Shown piece after piece: positions 23,815-31,669 of a stretch of 46,724 nt of DNA (within the stretch, counting starts at the first letter, position 1; the number at the start of each line of letters is the position of its first letter). This DNA is from HGM11416 sp045596285. Its GTDB lineage: Bacteria > Bacillota > Clostridia > Christensenellales > Borkfalkiaceae. The notes beneath the pieces were generated by a model. The model did no database searches. It was not told where the DNA came from and saw nothing but the letters and a program-made list of their open reading frames with translations. A program made the position numbers and the translations under genes. The DNA is taken from NCBI GenBank assembly GCA_045596285.1, contig JAZOCA010000110.1:1-46724 (forward strand), written 5' to 3'.

Positions 23815-24369
23815 TTAGTTGTCTTTTTTAAGTTCTTCTAAAATTTGCATTAGAAGTTTATCCGTAGAGCTTGGTTCTGCAGGAGCAGCGGGAACTACAA
23901 CGGTCTTCTTGGGAAGGTTTGCAGGATCTCTTTTTTCCATTCTTGCCATCCATTTTGCTTCTATTGCGCTAAGTTCTTCATCAGCATCTAATTTCTTTTG
24001 AATAGACGCTTTCATGTTTGCGTTTACGTCAAGCGTTTTTTGAATTCCAACCACAACTTTAACGAATACGAACACGGTAATTGCTATAATAAGGAAATTG
24101 ATTATCGCTTGAATAAACGTGCCGTAGTTAAGCGTGATTGCGGGGGTTACAACTTCACCTAAATCGTTTAAAACTTCAGGCTTTAAAATCGCCTTTAGTT
24201 CGGTTAGGTCGGTACCGCCTGTAACGATGGAAATAACGGGGGTGATAATATCTTTTACTAAGCTGTTTACGATTGCAGAAAAAGCAGAACCGATAATAAC
24301 ACCGACAGCCATATCCAAAACGTTGCCTTTGGAAATAAACTTTTTAAAATCTGCGAAGAATTTTTTCAT
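23815..24369 (-). CDS. mscL: Large-conductance mechanosensitive channel, internal start
   Basis: From the ATG at 24369 the frame encodes a 184-residue MscL. The N-terminal FADFKKFISKGNVLDMAVGVIIGSAF covers the amphipathic helix and pore helix TM1. A longer than usual periplasmic loop follows (residues about 50-85), then TM2 (FIQAIINFLIIAITVFVFV). The cytoplasmic end carries an extra charged and Pro/Ala-rich stretch before the final helix (DKLLMQILEELKKDN). MscL opens on membrane stretch and vents solutes on osmotic down-shock. GGGAGGAAGAAA directly before the ATG supports independent translation. The typical family length is about 130-150 residues. Confidence 0.85.
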   Translation of the reverse strand: MKKFFADFKKFISKGNVLDMAVGVIIGSAFSAIVNSLVKDIITPVISIVTGGTDLTELKAILKPEVLNDLGEVVTPAITLNYGTFIQAIINFLIIAITVFVFVKVVVGIQKTLDVNANMKASIQKKLDADEELSAIEAKWMARMEKRDPANLPKKTVVVPAAPAEPSSTDKLLMQILEELKKDN

Positions 24370-25026
24370 TTTCTTCCTCCCGTAATAATATAAAATGTGA
24401 TTTATTAAATCGTCCGGCGCTTTAGCGAAACGCGTTGCTCCGTGAGATTTTAATGTTTTTTTATCGCGAAAACCCCAAAGTACCGCTATAAAATCAATAT
24501 TGCAGTTTTTAGCAGTATCGGCATCCGTTTCGCCGTCCCCAACTAAAAGGGCGTCTTCTTTTGCGATATTAAGTGATGATAAAATATATTCAACCCCGCT
24601 TGGGTCGGGTTTTAGCGGTGCATCTTCTTTATTGCCTAAAACTACGTCGAAAGCGTCGCTACCAAATAATTTATCACAAAGTTCCTTGGTTGCTTGATGC
24701 GGTTTGTTAGAAAGAACCGCCGTTTTTATACGTGCGCGTTTTAGTTCTTTTAAAAGGTCTTTTATTTTATCGTAAGGAGTTGCAAATTTTGTAACGTCGT
24801 TATTATAAAGGCTTTTAAAAGTTTGGCAAAGTTCGTTTGCCTTTTCTTCGCTACGGCATGCGCGCAAAGCAAAATTATAAGCGCCGTTTCCAACGTACTT
24901 TTTTGTTTGCTCTTCACTAATTTGGTCAAATCCGTGAATTTTTAGCGCTTCGTTCATAAAATAGCAAAGGCTTTTTGTGGTGTTAACTAACGTTCCGTCT
25001 AAATCGAAAATTACGAGTTTTTTCAT
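23815..25026 (-). CDS. In-frame HAD phosphatase-MscL open reading frame
   Basis: One 403-codon frame without an internal stop joins two unrelated proteins. Residues 1-219 are a complete HAD hydrolase of the phosphoglycolate phosphatase type: nucleophile D8 and D10 (DLDGT), S106 (LSNKP), K139 and D164/D168 (VGDGETD). Residues 220-403 are a complete MscL channel. The junction reads YYYGRKK-MKKFF with no linker. GGGAGG, a strong ribosome binding site, sits in the junction codons before the MscL ATG, whereas the HAD ATG has no recognisable site. The frame could give a true fusion, or a HAD gene that lost its stop. It follows argS after 72 nt on the same strand. Confidence 0.8.
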   Translation of the reverse strand: MKKLVIFDLDGTLVNTTKSLCYFMNEALKIHGFDQISEEQTKKYVGNGAYNFALRACRSEEKANELCQTFKSLYNNDVTKFATPYDKIKDLLKELKRARIKTAVLSNKPHQATKELCDKLFGSDAFDVVLGNKEDAPLKPDPSGVEYILSSLNIAKEDALLVGDGETDADTAKNCNIDFIAVLWGFRDKKTLKSHGATRFAKAPDDLINHILYYYGRKKMKKFFADFKKFISKGNVLDMAVGVIIGSAFSAIVNSLVKDIITPVISIVTGGTDLTELKAILKPEVLNDLGEVVTPAITLNYGTFIQAIINFLIIAITVFVFVKVVVGIQKTLDVNANMKASIQKKLDADEELSAIEAKWMARMEKRDPANLPKKTVVVPAAPAEPSSTDKLLMQILEELKKDN

Positions 25027-25051
25027 GGTTGTTATTTCGTTAAAAGTGCGC

Positions 25052-25067
25052 TTATAGCGCGATTAAC
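25052..25067 (-). repeat. Dispersed intergenic element, copy 7
   Basis: Read on the minus strand the core is GTTAATCGCGCTATAA, followed by GCGCACTTTTAA. It lies between argS and the HAD-MscL gene. Confidence 0.78.
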
Positions 25068-25098
25068 GCCTATTTTAATGAATAAATACCGTTTATGG

Positions 25099-26790
25099 TT
25101 ACATTCTTTCGGGTGCACAAATACCTAAAAGAGCTAAAGCGTTTTCTAAAGTAATTCTTACCGCTTTGGTAAGTGCTAAACGGAATTTAACCCTTTCTTT
25201 GTCTTCTGCAGTTAAAATTTTGCATTCAAAATAGAATTTGTTGTAAAGTTTAGCAAGTTCTATAGCGTAGCGTGTAACGAAAGAAGGTTCTAACTTTTCC
25301 GCTGACGCGGATACGGTTGATGGGAAAGCCGAAAGTTGGGCTATAAGGTCGTATTCGCAACTTTCAAGGGTAGAAGGCATAGTGAAATCCCCGTAAGGAA
25401 TATCGCTTTTTGCAAGTACGCCAAAGCAACGAGCAGCGGTGTATTGAACGTACGGGCCGGTTTCGCCGTCAAAGTTTAAAACTCTATCGTAAGAGAAAGT
25501 GATATCTTTGATTTTGTTATTAGAAAGCGCGCCGAAAACAACTGCGCCAACACCAACGTCACGCGCGATTTTTTCTTTGTTTTCTAGGTTGGGGTTTTTT
25601 TCGTTTATAACCGCAGAGCATTTTTCAATGCATTTTGCAATTACGTCTTCAAGCCAAACTACCTTGCCTTTACGGGTGCTCATAGAGCCTTCTTCTAAAG
25701 AAACCATACCGTAAGCAACGTGTATCATATCTTTGTGCCAAGGCTTGCCAAGTAATTCTAAAACCTTAAAAATTTGTTGGAAATGAAGGTTTTGTTGGTA
25801 AGCAACCACGTATAAGCACTTATCGAAATCGTAAACGTTTTTGCGGTAATAAGCGGCAGCTAAATCGCGAGTTGCGTAAAGAGACGCTCCGTCTGAACGT
25901 AAAATAAGGCATGGTGGCATATCGTATTTGGTAAGATCTACTACCATTGCGCCGTCGCTTTCGGTAAGAAGTCCTTTTTCCTTTAATTCATCTATAACGG
26001 GTTGCATTTTATCGTTATAAAAACTTTCGCCAGCGTAAGAATCAAACTTTATGTTTAATAAATCATAAATCTTTTCGGTTTCGGCAAGAGTAAGTGATTT
26101 AAACCAGTTAAACAGTTCAAGCGCTTTCTCTTCGCCTTCTTCAATGTGCTTAAAGTAAGAACGCGCCACGTCGTCCATTTCGGGATGGATTTCGCTTTCT
26201 TCGTGATATTTAACGTAAAGGCGGGTAAGTTCTTTTAATCCGCCTTTTTCAACGGTTTCTTTATCCCCCCAAGCCTTATAAGCATAAATCAACTTGCCGA
26301 ACTGCGTTCCGTAATCGCCAAGGTGGTTAATGCCAACCGCGTTGTATCCTAAGAAATTGAATATTTTATAAAGCGCGCTACCCAAAACGGTGGTGCTTAA
26401 GTGCCCTATATGAAAGGGTTTTGCTATATTTATAGAAGAATAGTCTATACAAATAGTCTTTCCCTGTCCTTCGTTAGAAGAACCGTAGTTTTTTCCTTCT
26501 TCAAGTACTTTTTGCAGAGTTTTAAGGGCAAAACCCGCGCGATTAACCGTGAAATTAAGGTATCCGTTTACCGCTTTAACTCCGGTTATATCGTCGTCTG
26601 TTTCAAAAGATTTAGCAAGGTCTTCAGCTATCATCACGGGCGATTTGCGAAGAGCTTTTGCAAAGCGGAAGCAGGGTAGGGCGTAATCGCCCATATCTTG
26701 TGAAGGGGGTGCCGTTATAAAAGATGCAATTTCTTCCGCGCTTACCCCGTCTATATTGAGTTTGTTTGCAATATGCTGTTTATAGTTCAT
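25099..26790 (-). CDS. argS: Arginyl-tRNA synthetase
   Basis: The 563-residue class I synthetase charges tRNA-Arg. It has the N-terminal Add-1 domain (residues 1-105), then SSINIAKPFHIGHL with the HIGH motif at 127-130. The KMSKS loop appears as SMSTRKG near residue 360, as usual for ArgRS. The anticodon-binding DALR domain follows and the chain ends LLGICAPERM. The length fits the family. GGAGT lies 7 nt before the ATG. It is the first gene of a minus-strand unit with the HAD-MscL frame and is divergent from ychF. Confidence 0.97.
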   Translation of the reverse strand: MNYKQHIANKLNIDGVSAEEIASFITAPPSQDMGDYALPCFRFAKALRKSPVMIAEDLAKSFETDDDITGVKAVNGYLNFTVNRAGFALKTLQKVLEEGKNYGSSNEGQGKTICIDYSSINIAKPFHIGHLSTTVLGSALYKIFNFLGYNAVGINHLGDYGTQFGKLIYAYKAWGDKETVEKGGLKELTRLYVKYHEESEIHPEMDDVARSYFKHIEEGEEKALELFNWFKSLTLAETEKIYDLLNIKFDSYAGESFYNDKMQPVIDELKEKGLLTESDGAMVVDLTKYDMPPCLILRSDGASLYATRDLAAAYYRKNVYDFDKCLYVVAYQQNLHFQQIFKVLELLGKPWHKDMIHVAYGMVSLEEGSMSTRKGKVVWLEDVIAKCIEKCSAVINEKNPNLENKEKIARDVGVGAVVFGALSNNKIKDITFSYDRVLNFDGETGPYVQYTAARCFGVLAKSDIPYGDFTMPSTLESCEYDLIAQLSAFPSTVSASAEKLEPSFVTRYAIELAKLYNKFYFECKILTAEDKERVKFRLALTKAVRITLENALALLGICAPERM

Positions 26791-26841
26791 AAATACTCCA
26801 AAAACAAATTTTCAAATTCGTAATTACATTAACAAGTAAAT

Positions 26842-26870
26842 ATTTTAACACAATTTGTTTATTTTGGCAA
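26842..26870 (-). promoter_or_regulatory. Promoter of argS
   Basis: On the minus strand TTGCCA (26870-26865) and TAAAAT (26847-26842) are separated by 17 bases. Confidence 0.6.
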
Positions 26871-26877
26871 CAATTTA

Positions 26878-26906
26878 TTGAAATAATTGTTTATTTATTG
26901 TATAAT
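26878..26906 (+). promoter_or_regulatory. Promoter of ychF
   Basis: TTGAAA (26878-26883) and TATAAT (26901-26906) are separated by 17 bases; it is back to back with the argS promoter. A decayed element copy (26958-26972, minus) lies in its transcribed leader. Confidence 0.75.
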
Positions 26907-27030
26907 AAATAACAGTCGCTTTTAGCTTTGGGTTGGATTGAATGAAAAAAGTCCGCATTAAAGCGCGATATCGGTAAAATATAGATAGAAATATAAATAC
27001 GAAACCGCTTTTGCGGTTAAGAGGTGAAAA

Positions 27031-28140
27031 ATGAAATTAGGGGTTGTGGGGCTTCCCAACGTAGGTAAATCTACGCTTTTCAACGCAATTACTCACGCAG
27101 GTGCGCAAGCGGCTAACTTTCCTTTTTGTACGATAGAACCAAACGTTGGTATCGTTGCCGTGCCCGACGAAAGATTAGATAAACTCGCTGCGTTATACGC
27201 AAGCAGAAAAATTACTCCCGCAAGCATTGAATTCGTAGATATAGCAGGACTTGTTAAGGGCGCTTCTAAGGGCGAAGGGCTTGGCAATAAGTTCCTATCG
27301 CACATTCGTGAAGTAGATGCAATCGTGCACGTCGTTCGCTGTTTTGCAGATGATAACGTAACCCACGTAGAAAACGGAGTAGACCCCGTACGCGATATTT
27401 CAATTATCAATTTAGAGCTTATTTTAGCGGACTTAGAAAGCGTTACCAAGCGTTTAGATAAGGCTAAAAGTTATATTAAAACTGGTGATAAAAAGTATAA
27501 AATAGAAGCAGATCTTCTTCAACGCATTTACGATTGTTTGGCGGAAGAAAAGCCCGTTTACTCGCTTGAGTTTAACGAAGAAGAACAAAAATACGTCAAC
27601 GGTTTATTCCTTTTAACTACTAAACCCGTTTTATACGCTGCAAATATCGGCGAAGAAGATATAGGTAAAGATGAAAGCGAACTTCCCCTTGTTCAAAGGG
27701 TAAAAGAATACGCTCAAAAAGAAGGAAACCAAGTTTTGGTTATTTGCGCTAAGGTAGAAGAAGAAATTTCCCAGCTTCCCCCCGAAGACGCTCAGTTATT
27801 CCTTGACGATTTAGGGCTTACCGAAAGCGGGCTTAATCGCTTGGTAAAAACTTCTTACAAACTACTAGGTTTAATAAGTTATTTAACTGCAGGTGAAACC
27901 GAAACGAGAGCGTGGACTATTACTGAAGGGACTAAAGCGCCCCAAGCGGCGGGTAAAATACACTCTGACTTTGAACGCGGTTTCATTAAGGCGGACGTAG
28001 TTGAATACCAAACCTTACTTGAATGCGGTAACTATACCAAGGCTAAAGAAGCGGGTAAAGTTCGTTCGGAAGGCAAGGAATACGTTATGAAGGACGGCGA
28101 CGTCGTATTGTTTAAATTTAACGTAAAAATCCGCCTATAA
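27031..28140 (+). CDS. ychF: Ribosome-binding ATPase YchF (Obg-like)
   Basis: The 369-residue P-loop NTPase has the G1 motif GLPNVGKST (residues 7-15), the G3-like DIAGLVKGASKGEGLGNKFL, the non-canonical G4 region that favours ATP over GTP, and a C-terminal TGS domain (GAIHSDFERGF-like KIHSDFERGFIKADV, ending VVLFKFNVKIRL). YchF binds the large ribosomal subunit and takes part in stress control. GAGGTG lies 6 nt before the ATG. A copy of the dispersed element begins inside the last two codons, so its CTATAA includes the stop TAA. Confidence 0.96.
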   Translation: MKLGVVGLPNVGKSTLFNAITHAGAQAANFPFCTIEPNVGIVAVPDERLDKLAALYASRKITPASIEFVDIAGLVKGASKGEGLGNKFLSHIREVDAIVHVVRCFADDNVTHVENGVDPVRDISIINLELILADLESVTKRLDKAKSYIKTGDKKYKIEADLLQRIYDCLAEEKPVYSLEFNEEEQKYVNGLFLLTTKPVLYAANIGEEDIGKDESELPLVQRVKEYAQKEGNQVLVICAKVEEEISQLPPEDAQLFLDDLGLTESGLNRLVKTSYKLLGLISYLTAGETETRAWTITEGTKAPQAAGKIHSDFERGFIKADVVEYQTLLECGNYTKAKEAGKVRSEGKEYVMKDGDVVLFKFNVKIRL

Positions 28141-28150
28141 GTCGATTAAC
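28135..28150 (-). repeat. Dispersed intergenic element, copy 8, overlapping the ychF stop
   Basis: Read on the minus strand the core is GTTAATCGACTTATAG, preceded by GTGGC. On the plus strand its CTATAA holds the last codon and stop of ychF. Confidence 0.85.
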
Positions 28151-28193
28151 GCCACTTTTGCAATTTTTTCTTAAAAATATGGGTAAAAATAGT

Positions 28194-28209
28194 GTTAATC
28201 GCGCTATAG
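28194..28209 (+). repeat. Dispersed intergenic element, copy 9
   Basis: Core GTTAATCGCGCTATAG, in opposite orientation to copy 8 and 43 bp from it, so the two copies are divergent. Confidence 0.85.
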
Positions 28210-28261
28210 ATAGGTTTTTTGTGAAAAAAAGAAAGATGGATAGAAAAAACTGATTAAATTT

Positions 28262-28483
28262 TTGATTATAAACTTTATAATAGGTGTTTGTGTTTTGGCG
28301 ATTGCTTACTTCTTCTCTCGTTACGTAACGGATGAAGGAATAACCCTTACTTGGCATGAAGAGGCGGGCAGGCCTTTCGTAACCAACTTAATAGGCACGT
28401 TTGGTGTTTTGTTCCTTTTTACGGGGACTGTAAGTTTGATCTCTTCGTTTGTTTTCTTTGGTAGTCAACGCGAAGAAAAATAG
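28262..28483 (+). CDS. Small two-helix membrane protein of unknown function
   Basis: The 73-residue frame encodes two membrane segments (FIIGVCVLAIAYFFS, then IGTFGVLFLFTGTVSLISSFVFF) with a short charged loop. I do not recognise a family. No ATG start is available: the frame begins at TTG 28262, or CTG 28250, and no strong ribosome binding site is seen. It lies between element copies 9 and 10, and its stop is directly followed by copy 10. Translation is plausible because of the continuous hydrophobic pattern, but the start is uncertain. Confidence 0.45.
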   Translation: MIINFIIGVCVLAIAYFFSRYVTDEGITLTWHEEAGRPFVTNLIGTFGVLFLFTGTVSLISSFVFFGSQREEK

Positions 28484-28484
28484 C

Positions 28485-28500
28485 GATAATCGCCTTATAG
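28485..28500 (+). repeat. Dispersed intergenic element, copy 10
   Basis: Core GATAATCGCCTTATAG, followed by CCCGACTTGTTT. It starts one base after the stop codon of the small membrane gene. Confidence 0.85.
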
Positions 28501-28530
28501 CCCGACTTGTTTAAATAAAAATAAACTTTT

Positions 28531-28552
28531 GGCAGTATTTATACTGCCTTTT
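28531..28552 (+). terminator. Palindrome with T-run, probable terminator
   Basis: GGCAGTAT (28531-28538) and ATACTGCC (28541-28548) form a perfect 8-bp stem with a 2-nt gap, followed by TTTT. The tight loop is unusual. Confidence 0.55.
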
Positions 28553-28567
28553 GTTAATGGGTGTAAT

Positions 28568-29959
28568 ATGCACGAGAATATAAAAAAGCGATTTAAGTCT
28601 AATCGTGAAGTGGATATGACAAACGGGAAACTTCTTCCCAAAATATTAAAATTTGCCTTACCGCTTATGGCAACCGGTGTTTTACAGCTTTTGTTTAACG
28701 CGGCGGATATGGTGGTGGTTGGGCAGTTTGTTGGAGACGTTGCCTTAGCAGCGGTTGGTGCAACAACTAACATAGTAAACTTACTGGTAAATCTCTTCAT
28801 GGGGCTTTCGATAGGCGCGGGCGTTGCGATGGCAAAACATTACGGTGCGAAAAACGAGGAAAACGCTCAAGAACTGATACACACGGCAATGCCTTTATCA
28901 TTAATACTTGGCGTCTGCGTTTTAATTATCGGTTTATCTTTGGCGCGCCCGATGTTGATACTTTTAAAAACCCCAGAAAACTGTTTGCCCTTATCTAACG
29001 AATATCTTTCAATTTACTTTTTTGGCGCGCCCTTTTTACTCGTATACAATTTTGGCGCATCTATACTCCGTGCGATAGGGGATACCGTTCGCCCATTAAT
29101 TTATTTGACTATTGCGGGAGTTCTAAACGTAATAGTAAATCTTATAACCGTTTTATGTTTTGATATGGGTGTTGCGGGCGTTGCTTATGCTACTATAACT
29201 TCGCAAGGTGTATCTGCCGTTTTGGTCGTTATCTCTATGCTAAGGGAAAAGGGTTATGCAAGATATTCAATTAAAAATTCAAAAATACGCAAAAAACCGC
29301 TTTTTGATATTTTAAGGCTGGGCGTTCCTTCAGGTATTCAAAGTTCGCTATTTTCAATATCAAATTCATTAATTCAGTCCACGATAAACGGCTTTGGCGA
29401 TACTACCTTGGCGGCAAACACCGCTGCGCAGGGGCTTGAAGGGTTTGTGTTTGTCATAATGAACTCGGTTGCAACAACTGCGTCAACCGCAGTAGGGCAA
29501 AATTACGGCGCGGGTAACATAAATAGAATAAAAGCATCTGTTTTTCGTTGTTTAATATGCAGTATCTCTTTTTCTATTACCGTTAGCGCGTTGATGTATA
29601 TACTAAGAGAGCCTTTGATTTCGCTATATACTAAAAATCCGGATGCGATAGCTATTGCAAGCGAAAGAATGGCTATTATTCTGGCTACGTATTGTTTCTT
29701 TGGGCTTATGGACGTAATGACGCAATCTATGCGCGGTATGGGCTATTCTGTCGTCCCCATGTTTATAGTTTTGTTCGGTACGTGCTTTTTCAGGGTTGCC
29801 TGGATATATACGGTATTCCCACTAAATCCGGTGTATACAAACGTAATTTGGTCTTATGCGGTAAGCTGGATTTTGACGTTGATTATTGCGGTAATAGTAT
29901 TTATTTTCATTTATAAAAATCGCAAAAAACAGCTGTTAAACAGTGTGGAAGTCGCATAA
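28568..29959 (+). CDS. MATE-family multidrug or toxin exporter
   Basis: The 463-residue protein has twelve hydrophobic segments in two homologous halves. The conserved start MTNGKLLPKILKFALPLMATGVLQ with FNAADMVVVGQFVG is the usual MATE signature, and the second half shows the matching LRLGVPSGIQSSLFS. MATE proteins export cationic drugs or metabolites against H+ or Na+. I chose ATG 28568 (MHENIKKRF); the longer frame starting at TTG 28529 would read through the palindrome just upstream and is rejected. The substrate is unknown. A strong terminator follows. Confidence 0.93.
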   Translation: MHENIKKRFKSNREVDMTNGKLLPKILKFALPLMATGVLQLLFNAADMVVVGQFVGDVALAAVGATTNIVNLLVNLFMGLSIGAGVAMAKHYGAKNEENAQELIHTAMPLSLILGVCVLIIGLSLARPMLILLKTPENCLPLSNEYLSIYFFGAPFLLVYNFGASILRAIGDTVRPLIYLTIAGVLNVIVNLITVLCFDMGVAGVAYATITSQGVSAVLVVISMLREKGYARYSIKNSKIRKKPLFDILRLGVPSGIQSSLFSISNSLIQSTINGFGDTTLAANTAAQGLEGFVFVIMNSVATTASTAVGQNYGAGNINRIKASVFRCLICSISFSITVSALMYILREPLISLYTKNPDAIAIASERMAIILATYCFFGLMDVMTQSMRGMGYSVVPMFIVLFGTCFFRVAWIYTVFPLNPVYTNVIWSYAVSWILTLIIAVIVFIFIYKNRKKQLLNSVEVA

Positions 29960-30000
29960 AAAGCGAAGTTTTGTAAAAATAATTTATAATTAAAAAGTGT

Positions 30001-30044
30001 AGCGCACTATAATTTGCAACAAGCAAAACGTAGTGCGCTTTTTT
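30001..30044 (+). terminator. Intrinsic terminator of the MATE gene
   Basis: AGCGCACTA (30001-30009) pairs with TAGTGCGCT (30031-30039), followed by TTTTT. Confidence 0.92.
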
Positions 30045-30362
30045 ACGCCCGTTTTTAAGGGCGCAAAAATCGAGCGTAAAGGGATGTTTTTTTTTAGAAT
30101 GGTGTAGCTTTGCGAATAAAACACAACAAATTGTGGTTTAAAAGGTATAAAATACAAAATATGTAAAAAATCATTAAAAAATCACTTTTCTTTTTGTTTA
30201 ATGACACACACGGGCAAGTTGTGATTTTTTATTTTTTTGACTGATTTTTTAAAAATAAGGGCAGTATGGTTGCGTTTTGCTTATATATAATATATAATAA
30301 AGTCGCGCGCGAAAATTCGCGAAAAAAAATTTAAAAAAATTTTAAATAGTAGTGAAAAACAG
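30045..30362. other. Gene-free AT-rich stretch before the S10 promoter
   Basis: I see no gene, element copy or repeat here. CGCGCGAAAATTCGCG near 30305-30320 is a short inverted repeat directly upstream of the promoter region. A-tracts just before the -35 could act as an UP element for the strong operon promoter. Confidence 0.5.
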
Positions 30363-30391
30363 TTGACTAAGTTGACGGAATGTGGTATCCT
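30363..30391 (+). promoter_or_regulatory. Promoter of the S10-spc-alpha super-operon
   Basis: TTGACT (30363-30368) and TATCCT (30386-30391) are separated by 17 bases, with A/T tracts upstream. A second TTGACG at 30372 has no matching -10. Confidence 0.75.
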
Positions 30392-30397
30392 ATGTAG

Positions 30398-30690
30398 GCT
30401 GTGTAATTTGGGTTGAGATAAAAAGTTACTTAATCCTTGATTTTTTGCGGACTCCGGAACTCCGCAGAAGCAAAAAGGAAGATAATTTTTATTGACAATT
30501 GTGGGGATTAGATCCCTGCGACTAACCGACCCGTAGGTAGTAATATCATCTGCTTTAAACACACAGCGCAGATGATTTTTTTATTGCCTTTAGGTTGACA
30601 CGCACGGCAAAGTTGTAAGTTCTGTAGTCCAAAAAAAGAAAATGCCATGGCTACGGGGCAAAAAAGTTAGTATAAATCGGAGGTTTTAAA
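30398..30690 (+). promoter_or_regulatory. Long structured leader of the S10 operon
   Basis: About 290 nt separate the promoter from rpsJ. TCCTT with AAGGA, and inside it GCGGA (about 30447-30451) with TCCGC, make a strong hairpin. TGGGGATTAGATCCCTG at about 30502 forms a short GGGAT/ATCCC-type stem. A terminator-like hairpin follows at 30545-30582. The remaining 108 nt up to the GGAGG of rpsJ are less structured. In other bacteria S10 leaders mediate autogenous control, for example by L4 in gamma-proteobacteria; no match to a known leader family could be made here. Confidence 0.6.
30545..30582 (+). terminator. Terminator-like hairpin inside the S10 leader
   Basis: ATCATCTGC (30545-30553) is perfectly complementary to GCAGATGAT (30568-30576), with T residues continuing to 30582. 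It lies 108 nt before rpsJ and after the main promoter, so it must be read through or regulated. Confidence 0.82.
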
Positions 30691-30990
30691 ATGGCAGGTC
30701 AAAAAATTAGAATCAAACTTGCGGCATACGATCACGAAATGGTAGATCAAGCAACGCAAAGAATCGTTGAAACGATGAAGAAAGCAGGCGCTAAAATCAG
30801 CGGTCCTATCCCCCTACCCACAGAAAAGGAAATCGTAACGATTATTCGTTCACCGCACAAATACAAAGATAGCCGTGAACAGTTTGAAATTAGAACTCAC
30901 AAGAGACTTATTGATATTTATTCAACAAATGCGAAGATTTTGGATAGCATCCACCTTCCCGCTGGCGTTGACGTAAAAATAAAGCTGTAA
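30691..30990 (+). CDS. rpsJ: 30S ribosomal protein S10
   Basis: The 99-residue protein has the S10 sequence (IRIKLAAYDHEMVDQA, PLPTEKEIVTIIRSPHKYKDSREQFEIRTHKR). S10 sits in the 30S head and, in many bacteria, also takes part in NusB-dependent antitermination. CGGAGG lies 8 nt before the ATG. First gene of the super-operon; rpsL, rpsG, fusA and tuf, which often precede it, are absent here. Confidence 0.97.
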   Translation: MAGQKIRIKLAAYDHEMVDQATQRIVETMKKAGAKISGPIPLPTEKEIVTIIRSPHKYKDSREQFEIRTHKRLIDIYSTNAKILDSIHLPAGVDVKIKL

Positions 30991-31021
30991 AAGCAAAATC
31001 ACAGGAGGTAGAACTTTATCT

Positions 31022-31654
31022 ATGAATAAAGCAATCGTAGGAAAGAAATTAGGCATGACTCAAGTCTTTTCCGCAGACGGAAAAGTAACCCCGGTCACTG
31101 TCGTTTTAGCAGGTCCTTGCCCCGTTGTACAAGTTAAGACGGTGGAAAGAGATGGGTACTCAGCAGTTAAAGTAGGTTTTGAAAAGATCAGAGAAAACTT
31201 ACTAACTAAGCCTGAATTAGGTCAATTTAAGAAAGCTGGCGTAGAAGCTTGCAGATACTTAAAGGAATTCAAGCTTGATAACGTTGCTGAATACGAAGTA
31301 GGCAAAGCAATTACCGTTGAAGTTTTTAAAGAAGGCGACAAGGTTGACGTTGTAGGTCACACTAAAGGTCACGGTTTCAGCGGTGTAATTAAGCGTTGGA
31401 ATCAACACAGATTAAAAGAAACGCACGGTGTTGGCCCTGTACACAGAGAAGTTGGTTCTATGGGCGCAATCAGTAATCCCTCAAGAGTATTCAAGAATAA
31501 ACACCTTCCCGGTCAATACGGTCACGAACAAGTAACCGTTCAAAACCTTGAAGTTGTTAAGGTTGATACCGCTCGTGGCGTATTACTCATCAAAGGTGCA
31601 ATCCCCGGTCCTAAGGGCGGAATGGTTTGCATCACGGATAGCGTAAAGGCTTAA
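31022..31654 (+). CDS. rplC: 50S ribosomal protein L3
   Basis: The 210-residue protein begins MNKAIVGKKLGMTQVF and holds the internal loop HGVGPVHREVGSMGAISNPSRVF that reaches the peptidyl-transferase centre. L3 is one of the first proteins to bind 23S rRNA. AGGAGGT precedes it, and rplD follows after 15 nt. Length and sequence are normal. Confidence 0.97.
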   Translation: MNKAIVGKKLGMTQVFSADGKVTPVTVVLAGPCPVVQVKTVERDGYSAVKVGFEKIRENLLTKPELGQFKKAGVEACRYLKEFKLDNVAEYEVGKAITVEVFKEGDKVDVVGHTKGHGFSGVIKRWNQHRLKETHGVGPVHREVGSMGAISNPSRVFKNKHLPGQYGHEQVTVQNLEVVKVDTARGVLLIKGAIPGPKGGMVCITDSVKA

Positions 31655-31669
31655 GGAGATTGAAGAACA

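Noticed and set aside
28529..28567. TTG 28529 as start of the MATE gene
   Set aside because: The extension is encoded by the palindrome with T-run; ATG 28568 gives the usual MATE N-terminus.
30595..30600. Second S10 promoter after the leader hairpin (TTGACA)
   Set aside because: No acceptable -10 hexamer lies 16-18 bases downstream, although it cannot be fully excluded.
30398..30690. T-box in the S10 leader
   Set aside because: No GGGTGGNACCGCG-like T-box sequence and no specifier loop are visible.
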